From: Colius striatus
Lineage: Eukaryota > Chordata > Aves > Coliiformes > Coliidae
Direction of reading: 5' to 3'
NCBI RefSeq assembly: GCF_028858725.1
Contig: NC_084759.1
Span: 134,894,171 to 134,958,170, forward strand
DNA length: 64,000 nucleotides
In this document: one piece after another, positions 26,151 through 39,073 of the stretch
Position numbering within the stretch: the stretch's first letter is position 1
How the letters are laid out: the number at the start of each line of letters is the position of its first letter
Translations under genes and position numbers: made by a program
Notes under the pieces: model-generated
Databases searched by the model: none
What the model was told of the DNA's origin: nothing
What the model saw: only the letters and a program-made list of their open reading frames with translations

Positions 26151-29100
26151 TGTCCAGCTCAAATGAACCTAGTTCCCCATGGGCTGGTTACCATCTATCC
26201 AGGAGAAAAGAATCCAGTCTAATGCAAACTCTGTGTCCAAAGCTTGTTCTGCAGCACAGACTTGGTAACAGTGGGTCACATCTCTAAGTGCCTGACCTTG
26301 TGTGATGGCTGGGATGTCTGGCTGCCAAGCCTGTGGAGGCAGATACAGGCCCACCTGCCCACCAGGCCCATCACCTCCAAGGTGAAGAGGACATGCATGG
26401 AGCCATCTCATGGACTGAATGCGGTTCAGCTGCACTGACACTGAATCTAGGCAGGTATTGTGCAGCCAGATCACCTCTTATTTTTCTAGAAATTCCTTTT
26501 GTTTTGCCCAGTTTTATCGATGAGAGCTCCCTTTCCAACAGCCTTACCTTAGCCAGGGATTCATAGCCACAGTTTCCCCAGCCAAGTGAAATTGCAGGAT
26601 CCCTGTATTTTTTCCATCTGGCCAAATTTTTGGAGACAGAATTTATGTCAGCCAAGGGGGAAAGGAACGGACAAAAGTGCTGTCACTGCTGGTCATAGGT
26701 ATCCACAGCAATGATACCCGCAGCAAACACCGTCTTAGGAGAAGATAGTTGGGAAGTCAGGGCACTGCACAGTTCCTCTCCCCTGATCCAGCCTCTAGCA
26801 CAGCATTTCACTTTCTTCAGTGTGAAACAGGGACATTGATCTAACCTGCCTTTGACATTGCTCACCCAACAGCCTTCAGCAACTTCTTTAAATCAGAGGA
26901 ACAAAGATCTCTGCCCAAGTCATGGCCCTTCCTCCTGCCTTTGCCAGCAAGTGCCATTTTAACAGTATCTTCTGAGAACTGATTGAGACCACACGTGTCC
27001 TTTCAGTCAGGCCAGCAAATAACTTAAGTCTGCCCATGGCTGTTTTGGATCTGGTGATCTGCATTTAGAAATAGTTTGGGTATTTTTAAATGTTGCCTGG
27101 AGCCATCTGGTCCCCTCTTCATTTTATATTTTAATTGTCATTTATAACATATTATACAAGCAATTCAAAAGCCAGACAGATGCTGGAGGAACATGAGTCC
27201 TGATCTGAAACACACTGAAATCTCTGAAAGCATTTCCCTGGCTTTCAAAGGGCTTGGGGCTGGCACCCCCACCAAGGGAAACTGAATGGCTGTAGCTCTG
27301 TGGACTCCTGGCTCTGGGATACTAAGGCCACGGGTTGCACATTGCTGCCAGAGTTGGGGGCTTGTTCTTGGCATAAGACAGGCAAGCCCCTGACTTCTGC
27401 AGGGGAGCTGGCTCCTCGTGGCTACTCTCATAGCCCGAGGCACAAGGAGGTCAAATGATTTGCTCAGGTCACCAGTGCGTGAGCAAATGACTCATCCCAG
27501 ATTTTCCTGGCTTCTAAACCCTTGCTCAAACCACAAGGCTGCTTAATGACTTAGCAGGGTTCTGAGGAAGTAAGAGATAAATTCCAAATATACTATGGCT
27601 AAGGTGTTTTCCGCTTGCCATTTGTGAACCTAAAAGAGCTAACTTGTGCCTGGGAATTCCTGACAGTTTGGGGAAAGCTATTTGTTTGATGAAGAGATGG
27701 CTTAGGAAAAAAACCTTTTGCTTTGCCCTCTGCTCCATAGCAAAATCTTTCCACCTCCAGTCTTTCTGCCTGACTCTGTGCAGAACCCTGCACTGTTACC
27801 CTGAAGGTAAGCCTTCTCTTGTTTGAAATAGGACTAGTTTGTACTTCCTTAGCCTGAACCATCCCACGACATAAAGAATGGCACAAAGGGGACACCACCT
27901 TGATGTCATCTCAGGGCTAAGAGTGACATCTCATAGGAGGAAAAGCATCCCATATCAGGTTCAAACATACCTGATAGCTGTTGCCAGCAGGCCAGTGGTA
28001 AGAGTATGGGCACATACTAAGCAGCTCAGGGAATGATGGCTAAGCAAGCAAACCTGTGCTGGCAAATGTACCCCTGCTGTTTGGTGACATCCCAGACAGC
28101 TTATTCTGGTGGCAGTCTGGCCCCAGCAACTATCTGAAACCCAGGAATGTTTACATGTAGGAGATATACCTCTCAATTTTCTTCTGCCAGTTGTCCTGGG
28201 ACAACTCGGGTAGCAGCTACAGGACCAGTAATTGCAGAGGAGCAAGAGGACTACAAATCCCCCAAGCCAAGCTGCAATAGCTCCTCAGCATCCTCATAGT
28301 ATAGGGAGTTATTACCACGTTCCTCTATTATAGTAGCAATCTATTATATTTCAAACATATGAAATAAAACAGGGCACCAAACATCAAGCTGTCTGAATAA
28401 GGATTTTTTTCTTATTTTAAATAAATCCCTGGACATCAATGGGCAGGCCCAGAGAGTCGGATGCCTCACAGAGAAAACAAGAGAAGGGGCTGGATCCAGG
28501 CCCCCTCTCAGCCCTGCAACAAGCAGTCCAGCACAGCTGGCACTAATTGGCACTTACTTTGGCGGCAGATGAAGTGAGGAGGAGACAATGGGGCCTGGGT
28601 TGGTTTCTCGTGCCTGGAGGTGATCCTCAGCACTGAGACCAAAGCCCACTAAGAGTGCAGAAAGGAGAAGCTGCAGCAGTGGCTGCTGCTGCTGCTCTGC
28701 TCAGAGAAAAGAATTTTGGAGTGTAAGCCCACGTCCATAGGATGTATGCCCAGCGCCAGGCCCACTGGCACACATGAAGAGAAAGCAGGGGATGGAACGT
28801 GCTGCACTGCTGGCCATCGGGTGGTGAGGTGCTGGTGGAGTGGTAAAGCTTGTAGTTACTTTGGCCAGTCATGGACAGCTGGTCAAGTCCATGACTGTCA
28901 CTGAAATCCTTAGCATCAGGCTTTCTGCAGTGTCCCACGCTAGAAAATCCAAGCTGGAGGGTAAAGGGCTTACAAACAGTTGTTGCATTGTGCAATCATG
29001 GCGTTGCTTCTTGTAGAGCTGGAAGGAAACACAAGCTTGAAGCTGTGACACCTGGAACACCAATAGGCAGCTAGAAAGGAAAGAAGGGCAAGAAACGCTT

Positions 29101-29641
29101 CATAACAGAACATAATTTGGCAAGGAGAGATGAAGGAAAGATACCTTTTTTTAAGAAAGAAACTATTGTGCAATTTCTGATTGCATTATAATGGGGATTT
29201 TGGTGTCATTGAGCAGTAATTCCATGAGTACCTTTTTTTTTTTTTATTTGGTGAAAAGTATAGTCACCATCTTAGACTTATCTATTGGCAGCCTGGAGGC
29301 AGAGTTTTCTTTTGAACTTCGCAAACAAACTTGAATGAGGACTAAAACCCCATCCCCACTTTCCAGCAAGAAGTGCACCATGGTCAAAAGTGCCCTTGAG
29401 CTTTCACTGCACTGAGGCTTCAAGACAGTTCCAGGTCTCTACAACCTTCCCAGCAGCTGGGGTCCTGAACCTCTGTGTTTAGGGTTGCCACCCAGATGCT
29501 TCAAAGCTCAAGACATTTTTTTTTAATTATTTCATGAAACACAAGACAAATAAATGTAATAACACTCTTCTTGTTTGTCCCTTGAAGCGAGAACACACAG
29601 CTTAGGCTTCAGCCCCTTTTCCTTTCCTTTACTACAAACAG

Positions 29642-29704
29642 GAGAAGCAGCTGAAAGACTTGGAAGCCGCAAAGGATGAAGTGAAGCTCTTGGGCAGTAA
29701 CTAG
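29642..29704 (+). other. Candidate alternative terminal exon (20 codons plus stop), speculative
   Basis: This segment sits immediately after a strong acceptor: a pyrimidine tract at 29610-29633 followed by ACTACAAACAG. It reads in phase 0 as EKQLKDLEAAKDEVKLLGSN and then TAG. The composition is charged and heptad-like (L, L, A, V, L at coiled-coil spacing). The ITPR2 penultimate exon also ends in phase 0 with a coiled coil (..QLAELKEQ), so splicing to this exon would give an alternative receptor C-terminus. There is no homology evidence, and a chance open frame of this length is common. Confidence 0.2.
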
Positions 29705-30848
29705 AGATGAGCTGAGGGAAAACAGCTGCAAGCTGGACACCGGCAGACGTGTCCGACCCTGTCCTCGGGGAGCGGTGGGGAGGGGTGATCCTTCAGCCCG
29801 GGAGGCCCTCAGCCCTGCTGGTTCCAGGGATGTGCCTGTCTCCCTCCACCCCTCTGGCACAGCCAGACGCGGCTCTGCCTGTCTGCTGCAGCTGCACAAA
29901 TCTCCCTCCTGGGAGTTGGGGGGCGGGGAGAAGAGGTTCTCGGCAACCCGTCAGGCTAATAAGCTAATAGCATGCAAATGCACATTTGTGCTGGAGTTTC
30001 CACCTGCAGCAGCAGCGGCCTGGCAGCACCCGGCCACACTTCCACATGGCAAAGGGTGGCCAGGTAAGGGCACAGCTCAGAGATGGAGTGGGGAGCAGTG
30101 GCTTGCTCCAGCCCCAGAAGCTGTGTCCAGCTTGCATTGATTTTCTCAGGGCTAACATCCTCTTGCGTGCATCTCTGCACCCCGCTTTGAAGGAAGGAGA
30201 CACGATTTATTCAGCAATTGCGTGCCTGATATTTGATGCGTGCCTCAAGGGGTGCAGCCCAGGAGCAGCACAGCCCAGCCACAGGCAGTCCAGCCCAGTC
30301 TGGGCTGTGTTCAGCCATAAAAGCCCATGTTGAAGTCTCCCTTCCACCTCTCTGTGCGAGTTTTGGCATCCCTGGGGATTTTCGCTTAATAATCTTGTCT
30401 TTGCTATTGACTTGTACAGTAGTAATTGAGCTTCAAATTTAATTATAGTATGAGAACGAGCTGTCACTTCATTGAAGATACTTCCTTGACTATTTATTGA
30501 AGTAAATAGTTGTACTGACTTTGCATTTTGAAAGGAAGGGACTAGACTTTGGGATCTCTTTTATGGCTCTGTTTATATCTTTCCTTCCAGGCAGAGAACT
30601 TGAATGAAATACCAAGCCCTGTCTTCCAAAACACTCCCAGATGCTTCTTTCTTTAAACCTCCATTGGTTGTGGCACATGGAGAGTTTCCCATCCATCACC
30701 TCATAGTCTCAACCATGAAAAATAGCCAGGCTCAGTACCTATAAAGACTCAAGTGCTTGAAACAGGTTTGTGTCATATGAGAACATCAAGAGAAAGGATA
30801 CAGGTTGGAAAAACCCCCATGGTTGTTTTTTCTCATGTTTGAATACAG

Positions 30849-31087
30849 CCAAGACAGGTGCAGCAGCATGTACATCCTCTTTCCCAGGGGCTACTCAGGT
30901 GTGCTGGCCCCCATGGGCCTGAGAGGAACTGTGGCATCCCCAGCCCTGTATGTCCCAGAGCTGGTAGTGGGACCTGTGTCCCCAAAGGCACTGGGGCTAG
31001 TGGCATACATCAGGGTTGGTGGCAACAAGGTGCCTCTCACATTTCAGAGGGAACGGTCCAACAAGACCAGCATGGCTCTAATGAAGA
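30849..31087 (+). other. Candidate non-coding or unknown exon
   Basis: A T-rich tract ending TGTTTGAATACAG precedes 30849, and a near-perfect donor (GTAAGTATT) begins at 31088. The 239 bases between are open in two frames. One of these belongs to a 158-codon frame at 30805-31281 whose product I do not recognise. It could be an exon of an intergenic lncRNA or simply chance signals. Confidence 0.2.
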
Positions 31088-34000
31088 GTAAGTATTATGT
31101 AGGCACTTTAGTGATAACAAGGCACTCAAATTGCCCTCTGATATTGGTTATTTGGAAACAACACACAGCTGATATTTCCAGTTGTGAGAGCGTATGGAAA
31201 TGTGAGGGTGGGCAGCAGCTCACTGCTCCTTGCTGCCTGCCCACAGCTGCGGAAACATCAATGTTCACACTCACTGGCTAGGAAGAGAAAACAAAACCCT
31301 CAGCACTGCTCTGGTCCAAATTTTGTTTTATCACAACCAATTTTATGTCCAAGTGAAAGAAAACATTCTCCAGAAACAGATTAGCAGTTGTTTTACACTT
31401 TGCAGACTCCCTCTGACTCCTCATTTCAAGTCCTTCCTAATTCCCACCCAGCTCAACCCACTGCCAGACTGCCCTCTCCCAACCACACCACTGGGCACAC
31501 TGGCAGGAAGGATTTGCTGCACATACAGATCATGCCCTGGGTAAGAAAGATCTTGAATTACTAAGGATTGGTAGGACAAGGGAGGGGAACTAACTGTTGC
31601 TTTTACAGGGAAATGAGTTCTCCAAATGCTGTCCAGGAAGCCCAGCTGCCTGACACTGAGGCTGATGAAGCTCTGAGGATCAGCCCAAGTTAAGGAAACT
31701 CCAAAAAGTGCTGAGCAGCATCATTTATGCCAGAACCCACTTGCCTGGAATTTCCCTATATGACTGTATAATTTCTAATATACAATTTGTTCCCTCCAGC
31801 CATTACAGTTACCCTCCATAACAATCACAGTCTTTGGCATATAGTTTTAGAATAATTGTTTTTAGAGGGTCATTCTCCCCTGCTGTGACTTGATGTCTTG
31901 TTCTGTGACTTCATACTCCAAAATTAATCCTTTGCCATACCTGCTGCGAACCCAAATGATGTATAACCCCAAGGCCAATACCCAAATGCACTTGGACCTG
32001 CAGAAAATTGAACTCTGGGTTCAAAATACAAAAGTGGTTCTCACCTGCCAGGTAGCTGAGCTGCCCAGTCCAGATCACCTCAAACTTTGGAGGAACTTGA
32101 ACTTTGCCAAAACTCATAAGCAAGGCCCATTTTTGCTTTCCTCTGGTCGTTTCCAACCAGAAATTCTTGATTTACGAGTAGAGAGCAGTTTCAAGGCTGA
32201 TACTTACTTTATAATCCCAGTCTAGTGGAGGTTTTTGTATCCATTTTGTTATGGGTAAATCCTATCTGACACCTTCTCATATCATCTTTCTTACAGGTAC
32301 GTCAGATACAGGTGTGTCAGAGAGAGAGAAAAAAATTTCTTGATGATCCCTAAGCCTAAAGCACGGTATATTTCAATTCTCTTTCTTATACTTCAGTGAA
32401 TTTCATTGTCTATATGGAAATGTGGGAGTCCTGGGGCCTGACTGCCTTGTTACAATGTGCAGAAAAATTGCACATATGTGTGACGTATAGCCTGGAAGTG
32501 CTGCAGTGACCATCACTCTTCACACTGCTCCTGTCCACCAAAGCAAGCAAGTGTATGAGCAAAGGTGTACCCATCCAGGGGTGATCATGTGGCAAGCATC
32601 TCCTCTCCCTAGGAATTCAAACATGACCTGCAACCCCAGCTTTTCTCCTGCTGTCCTCTTTTTTTTAGTTATTTTCTTTTGGGCTTGGGTAAGTGTTTGA
32701 AGAACATTTCCTCATGTCCTTTCAAGGGGTCAAACATTTTTAAGCCTTATGTAGGCGAAGTTTTCCTGCCAAATAAATAAACCAAGGCAGAGACAAACCT
32801 CATGAACAAGAGTCAGGATGGTTTCTGTCCCATTAAGGGAATTTATGAGAACTCAGTATAGTTTTAGGGGGGGAAAAAAGTTTACTTAGATGTCTGTTGA
32901 ATACTAATCTTTTCTGAGTATATCACAGTCTTCCTTAAATAAAGCCTAAATTATTCAGGAGTATTTGCATGCTGAGATACAGCAAATTTACAGGCAGTAC
33001 AAATCAGATTTTTTCATCACAATATTAAAGGAAACCAAGTGCTGAATTTGGCTTCTTAACACTTCATTGGCCATCTCCTGTTAAGTAAAACAATGACACT
33101 GCTCATTAAGATACAGCATACATAATTCTGAAACAATGGCTACCTTAATCCTTACTCACAGCATCAACAAAATAACCATGAGATGCCACAAATTCATATT
33201 TTCAGACCAGTTATTCTTTTTACCCATTTGCTGTATTACAGGACAGCAGTGACAGGGAGCACCACTGGTGATGAACAGCATGGATGCAGCAACCTCTGCC
33301 CTGGGGAAGTGACGGTCTGTGATGGATGACAATGTGGAGGGGAGGTTGGTGGTGACTGAGGCTGCCCTGAGGGTTATCCCCGCTTTAATCAACCTCTGTC
33401 TAGGGCAGGAAGGTTTTCCCCCTGGGCTGTACTGGCCCTGCTCCCCACTGCCACCACAGAGCTTGCAGGGGAAGCATTGGCCTTATTTATAGAACAGCTG
33501 CTGGTTTTAGGTGCTGTCACATGTATGCTGGAAAACATGGTGCTTGAAGAGCTGCTATGCCAGTACAGCATATTCCAGGGGCAAAATTATATCTATGGTT
33601 TTGTTTTTTTAAAAGTGCTTGTGAAAAAAAGAATTAATGCAGGATTATCACAGTATGTCAGCCTCACATCCAATGCAGTGTCCCACCAGGACCAGCTTTT
33701 AGAAGCACTTCTTCAGTTAGAATCCTTTGCTGCTGGAACTGATTTTATTTTATTTTTCTAGTCAGGAATCTGACAGACATTTTCAGGTGAACCAAATTCC
33801 TACTTTTATTGGCAGGTTTAGGCTGGGCTGGGGATGAGATGATGTCAGTGACCCAGAGTGGAGGAAGGAGCAGATTGAAAAGCAACACTGTATTCTGAAT
33901 GGAGATGTCTACAACAATTTCCGCTGAAAGTCCTGCTCATGCAATTACAGACTGTGATATAAAAACAGAGCTGCTGCTGAAAATAGTCCCCTTGGAGAAG

Positions 34001-34373
34001 ACTGTGCCTACAATCCCCATGGATCTGAAATCTCACCCATTGCTTCTTCTCAAAAGCAGACCTCTGCTATATTTTAAGGTTATTTTAGATCCAATACATA
34101 TATTTTCCCTGGTGCCTCAGTTTACAGAGTCGAATATGTGTAGAGATCCTGTACCTGCTGAAGTTGGTGAAAACCTACTTACTGGCTCCAGTGGACTTTG
34201 AGTTTGGCTCTTATAGGAAACCACCTTACATGTCCTAACTAGCACTTCATGTTCCCTACTATTGCTTTTCTCTTGCTCCAGCCATCATGTACATTTAATA
34301 AGGTCTGTGAGCAGCTGAATGTGGAAGTAGGAGGAAGCCTGAGAGAGATTAGATGAAACTCTTTAGAGTTAGA

Positions 34374-34690
34374 GCAGAATAGAATAGGAATAGAATGGAA
34401 TAGTTTCAGTCGGAAGGGGCCTACAACAATCAACTAGTCCAACTGCTTGACCACTTAAGGGTTGATCAAAAGTTAAAGCATGTTGTTAAGGGCATTGTCC
34501 AAATGCCTCAAACACTACAGGCCTGGGGCATCACCCAACTCCCCAGGAAGCCTATACCGGTGTTTGACCACTCTCGATAAACAAATGTTTCCTAATGTTG
34601 AGTCTAAACTCAGGCACAGCTTTGACTCATTCCTATGAATACTGTCACTGGATATCAAGGAGAAGAGATCAGCAAGATCTCTTGCAGGGG
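34374..34690 (-). mobile_element. Older CR1 3' fragment (different subfamily)
   Basis: The + strand reads AGAATGGAATAGTTTCAGT, then GGAAGGGGCCTACAACAATC and CTAGTCCAACTGCTTGACCA, the reverse complement of an older CR1 3' end that differs from the other copies here. The resemblance continues through the CACTGGATATCAAGGAGAAG block to about 34690. The tail carries a degenerate GAATA-rich repeat (34377-34403). It is truncated and non-functional. Confidence 0.85.
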
Positions 34691-37600
34691 AGAAGATGAC
34701 AAATAGATGCTTGGTGAGATCCTGTGTAATGGCCATATTTTTTCTCTTTTCATTTTTGCCAGTTGCAGGCCTCTGCGTGTACAAGTGTAGGAGCAGGAGA
34801 AAAAGGTGCAATGGATGGACAAGATGTCAAAAATTTTCCATTTGTCCTGCTACCTGCCTGGACCAGAGGAGCTAGGAGGGAATACAGGTCTGGTCCCACC
34901 TAAAGAACCACTTCATCTATGTCATGAAGCAACCAAGAAGCCACCACCCCAGCCTTGAACCTCTCCTGCATGCTTCAGTCCCTTCCCAGCATGACTGGCC
35001 CGGTACTCATCTGGTGTAAATCAGACTTGCTCCTTTGAAACCAGGGTGATGACCTGAGAGCAGCTGTGAATTTGAGAGGCACACCTATCTTGCAGCTCAA
35101 CCAGCTGTGTTGGATTAGCTTGGATCTACTTGGAAGCTCTTGTTAAAGGTGTTTCCACAGAAGGAAGGGATAGAAGGGGTGTAGGAGGCCTGACCTGGAC
35201 TGGCCTGCAAAATACACTCTGCTGGAAGGAGGCACATGGCTGGGAGATGAGTTGGGCACTCATTTTCTCCCCCTCCCCTTGCCCCAGTGATGGCAAGCTT
35301 CCTGCAATTGCTCATTATGATGATTATAATGTTTCTGGTGTGTATGTGTTTGTGCACACGTGTGCAGTGGCTTCTCACTAAACCTGATTCAGTTGGCCAT
35401 TGCCAGATGGTACAAAAGCTTACCGGAATTTCATTTTCAAATAAACCACAGACTTGGATGAGCTAATGTTGTTCCACATAAAAAGCCACAAAATTCAACA
35501 AAGTGATGTTGTTTCAAGACGGGAACATGTCAAATGAGAGAACCGTCCGGTCGACTCTGAAAGAGCTACACACTCCCCCTCATGCTTTTAGAAGCTGTTT
35601 ACGTACAAACACTGGGCACATGGCACTGCAGCTCGGTTTGAACATTTCTCCGTGGCTGATGCCTGTGGAGCAGAGCCTTGGCAGCAGTGGTGCAGGAACC
35701 ACAGCTGCTCATAAGCCTTACTGTTTTGTTTTAACTGTTCCTGAAGGGCTGTCAGCCCTGGAGGAACTGCGGCCTCTTTTTCCATGTGGGTGAATACACC
35801 ACCGCTGCTGGGGGATGTGGCTCCAGGTAAGTGTCCTTGCCACCGTCACTGGGACAGGGGAAGTGGCCTCCTGTGATGCTCCAGAGCTCACCTGCTCACA
35901 GCCCAGAAGCTTGGGGGCTACCCGGGAACCAAACTGGGACCACCTGCTCTTTTTATATCTAGCTCTCTGCTGTCACAGCTTTGTCAGAAATGGTGGGGCA
36001 AGAAAAGGGACACCGAGGGATAAAATAGCAAAATGGCCTCAGCGTTGCAGTGGTTCCTGATCTGCTGGAGCCAAAAGTACAGCCCCAGACATCTTCTCTC
36101 CCTCTAGTAACTGCAAGGAGGAAGCCATAAAGCTGGCAGCAACAGAGGCAGAGCGGGGCAAGGATGCAAAGTCATCCTCAAGAGAAGAGCCCTGCAAAAA
36201 GACCTCTCTCTGCACCACCGCCCTGAGCCGTCTGGCAGAACCTGAGTATGTAACTTCTGTGCATTTAGCCCCAAACAGTCTAATATTGGCATAAATAGCA
36301 CTGTGATTTAATAACAAATTGGCAGAAGCCTTCTCTCCCCAGCAACAGCCACTGCCAATCTGTGGCCAGCAAATTAGGTCTTGGCCCAGATGAAGATATG
36401 CAGAACTGCTAGAGAAAGTGAGCCTGGTGCCTGGGGCCAGCAGCCACAGCACGGCCTCCCATGGGCCTCTGACAGGGCCATCTGCAAAAGGGCTTCAGCG
36501 TTGCAATAGTAAGTCTTGCAGCTCCTAAGCTGTGAGACTCAAAAGTGTGGCCTTAAGAGGGAACAGGTCTCCAGCCAGGGAGAGGTGAGCGGGGTCAGTG
36601 TGACTGCTCAGAGGAGACTCATTGGTGGTGGAGGCATTTCATCATGACTCAGCAGTGCAAGAATTACCAACAACAGACACATTTGCAACAGTAAAGCTTT
36701 GCTTTTCATTTTAAAATGCATTTGGCTATTGACATATTGACACTGGCTCAGGCTGATGGACATTGTACTAAGCCTCTCTGCCTTGGGCTGAAGGTGTCTG
36801 TCTTTGACTACTTTTCATGTCTATTGCCATGTTGGCTCTTTATTGCAACCTAGAGCAGGCCTAAGAGATGGTGCTTATAAAGTATCCATGTTTCTATAGC
36901 CAAATCAGGGTTGTTCCTGTGGCTTTTCTGCCATGCACAGTCACAACCCCCCTGCTTGCTGCCTCTTCCCAATCTGTGCCCTGTGCCACTATGGCAGGAC
37001 CGTGGAGTAATCACCCTTCCTTCTTAGGAGACAGGAGAAAAAGAAGCTTACTGGAAATGTACTCCCAAGTTTCACCAGAAAGCTGTTAAAAAATGGAGGG
37101 GAAATTAAATCAGTATCAAAATATATCAACCTTGTACTTTGTAAGAAGAGTAATAAACAACCTCAGCTCCAAGAGAATGATCTGCTTTTGCATTAGAAAT
37201 AGGGTGTGAGGGGCCAGCTCTGACCACCCAGACCCCTTGCAGCTCCTGTCCAAGGACATGGTGCCAGTCAGTTTTAGGGGAGGTAGCCTTCCCACTCCTG
37301 AGGAAGCATCCAAACACCAGCAGAGATAGCAAAGACATACCAGCAAAAGCTTTTTTTTCTTTTTTTCCCCCTCAAACTCTCAAGCCTGCAGGACAGACTT
37401 TTGTTTCAATTACATCTTTATAAATAACTTTCTATTTCACACTCACCTGTTCATTTTCTACCCTAGTTAGAATCAATATCACCGATAATTATCTGTCAGA
37501 ACTTTTATATATCACTGGACGATGACTAAGAAGGAAAAGTCTTTTTCTTTACATATATTTTTTTTTCAGATTGCTTTAAGTGAATTAACCAACAACAAGA

Positions 37601-38182
37601 GACAGCAGATTGATGGTGGCTGGAGACTAGATACTAATTTTTACCAACAAATACGTGCATTCTCACAAGGAGAGACAATAAAAATCTTTCCAACAGCTCT
37701 GGCAGCCCCAGCAGGAGGGTCACTCATGGGACTGTGCCCTCTCTTCCTCAGCCATCCTGCCCTTTGGACATCTGCAATACACCAAGGTGGCTACTGCAGC
37801 CCTGGTTGCCCATTAGACCCCTTCTTGTGCCTCCAGCACTAGCCCTGCCTGCAGCAACCTCCCTTCCCAAGGGTATTCTTCTTCTTCCCTCCTCATCTTC
37901 CACCCAGCATGAGATATTTCCTGTATGAGTTTAATCTTTGACCCCTAATCTATTTTTAGAAAGTTTTATTCCTCAAAGAGACTGTTGCTGGACCTGCTGC
38001 TAGAAAGATGAATGAATACCTCAGGTCAAAAGATATGTATGTTATATGTATGTTTTCCTGGTGAGCTGTCCTTCCTCCCCTTTATTTCTTCTACCTTTCC
38101 TCTTGCACTGGTGTAAAGCTACCTTGAGAGCTGCTGCTTAGTTTGAAACAGCCAACTTATTCCTCGTTTGTGTATCACAAAG
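34691..38182. other. Intergenic DNA, no gene recognised
   Basis: This is non-coding sequence. It carries a CTGGTGTAAATCAGA motif at 35011-35025 that recurs at 38528-38542. Minus-strand open frames such as 36039-36452 (137 codons) have no recognisable similarity. Confidence 0.6.
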
Positions 38183-38372
38183 GGTTGTAAGGGTGAGGGA
38201 GCCCTGGCACAGGCTGCCCAGGGAGGTTGTGGAGTCTCTTTCCCTGGAGGTTTCAAAACCTGCCTGGACACATTCCTGTGTGACCTGATCAAGGTGGACC
38301 TGCTTTAACAGGGGTTTGGACTAGATGATCTTTAGAGGTCCCTTCCAACCTCAACCATTCTGTGATTCTATG
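38183..38372 (+). mobile_element. CR1 LINE 3' fragment, + orientation
   Basis: The + strand carries the sense CR1 3' end: GGCTGCCCAGGGAGGTTGTG, CTGGACACATTCCTGTGTGA, AGAGGTCCCTTCCAACCTC, then CATTCTGTGATTCTATG with about two terminal octamers. It is 5'-truncated to about 190 bp. It lies 620 bp from the long minus-strand CR1, with the two 3' ends facing each other. Confidence 0.95.
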
Positions 38373-38993
38373 TGGAGCACAAGACTTGCGTAAGTGCAGT
38401 GGTTGCATGATAGCTGGTAGTAAATAAATCATAAGCGGTCCATCTCCCACTCACTCCTTTGCAGAGTTACTGGGACCACATCCAACAGAATAACAACATT
38501 TTTTAAAGCCAAGGCAATAATTTACACTGGTGTAAATCAGAAATTCTGCTCTGACCCCAGTGGGTTTACCCTGCATGATTCACATTCTTGTTTTCAAACA
38601 AGAAGCCAGAATCCCTGTCCAAAAGGTTTGTAGTTTAGGGAGGGAAATGGCTGGAAGCATGAACACAGAGATGAGGAGCTGTATGGCAGGTGAGTAACAG
38701 AAACAGATTCATGTTTCCCAGGCTTGTGTTCTGCTATTGGCACACACAGCATTGCATCACCAGCTTCTAAATGACCCAAATCACAGACAGCGGTCCTGAG
38801 CCATAGCAGTTTGCTTGGGGTTTGCATCCCATCTGCATCAATATTTATCAGCTCTGAGAGCTTGATCCACAATGGACAAAGTCATCATCCCTCTTTTCTC
38901 TCTGCTCTCACAGAATCTTGGCATTGGTTTTCCCACATGAGTTTTGCCTCCCATGGTGCTCAGGGCCACATAGGTCATTTGCTCTATGAGTAT
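38373..38993. other. Spacer between two inverted CR1 copies
   Basis: This is 620 bp of intergenic DNA. It includes ATTTACAC/GTGTAAAT arms two bases apart (38519-38537), part of the recurring TTTACAC motif family seen elsewhere in the window. No gene is seen. Confidence 0.6.
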
Positions 38994-39073
38994 CATAGAA
39001 TCATAGAATGGTAGCGGTTGGAAGGGACCTTTAGAGATCATCTAGTCCAACCCCCCTGCAGATGCAGGTTCAC

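Larger units (their letters stand above)
26151..34373. other. Intergenic DNA with two exon-like segments
   Basis: No established gene is recognised in this stretch. It holds a small GC-rich patch near 29740-29960 and a (CTG)n-like run near 28674-28700. Two segments with good splice signals are described separately (29642-29704 and 30849-31087). The remainder looks like ordinary intergenic sequence. Confidence 0.55.

Noticed and set aside
29740..29960. GC-rich patch as a CpG-island promoter
   Set aside because: It is short, with moderate CpG content and no associated first exon or start context.
30805..31281. A 158-codon + strand open frame as a protein-coding gene
   Set aside because: There is no recognisable domain, two frames are open at once, and a splice donor lies inside it. 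It is kept only as a possible non-coding exon.
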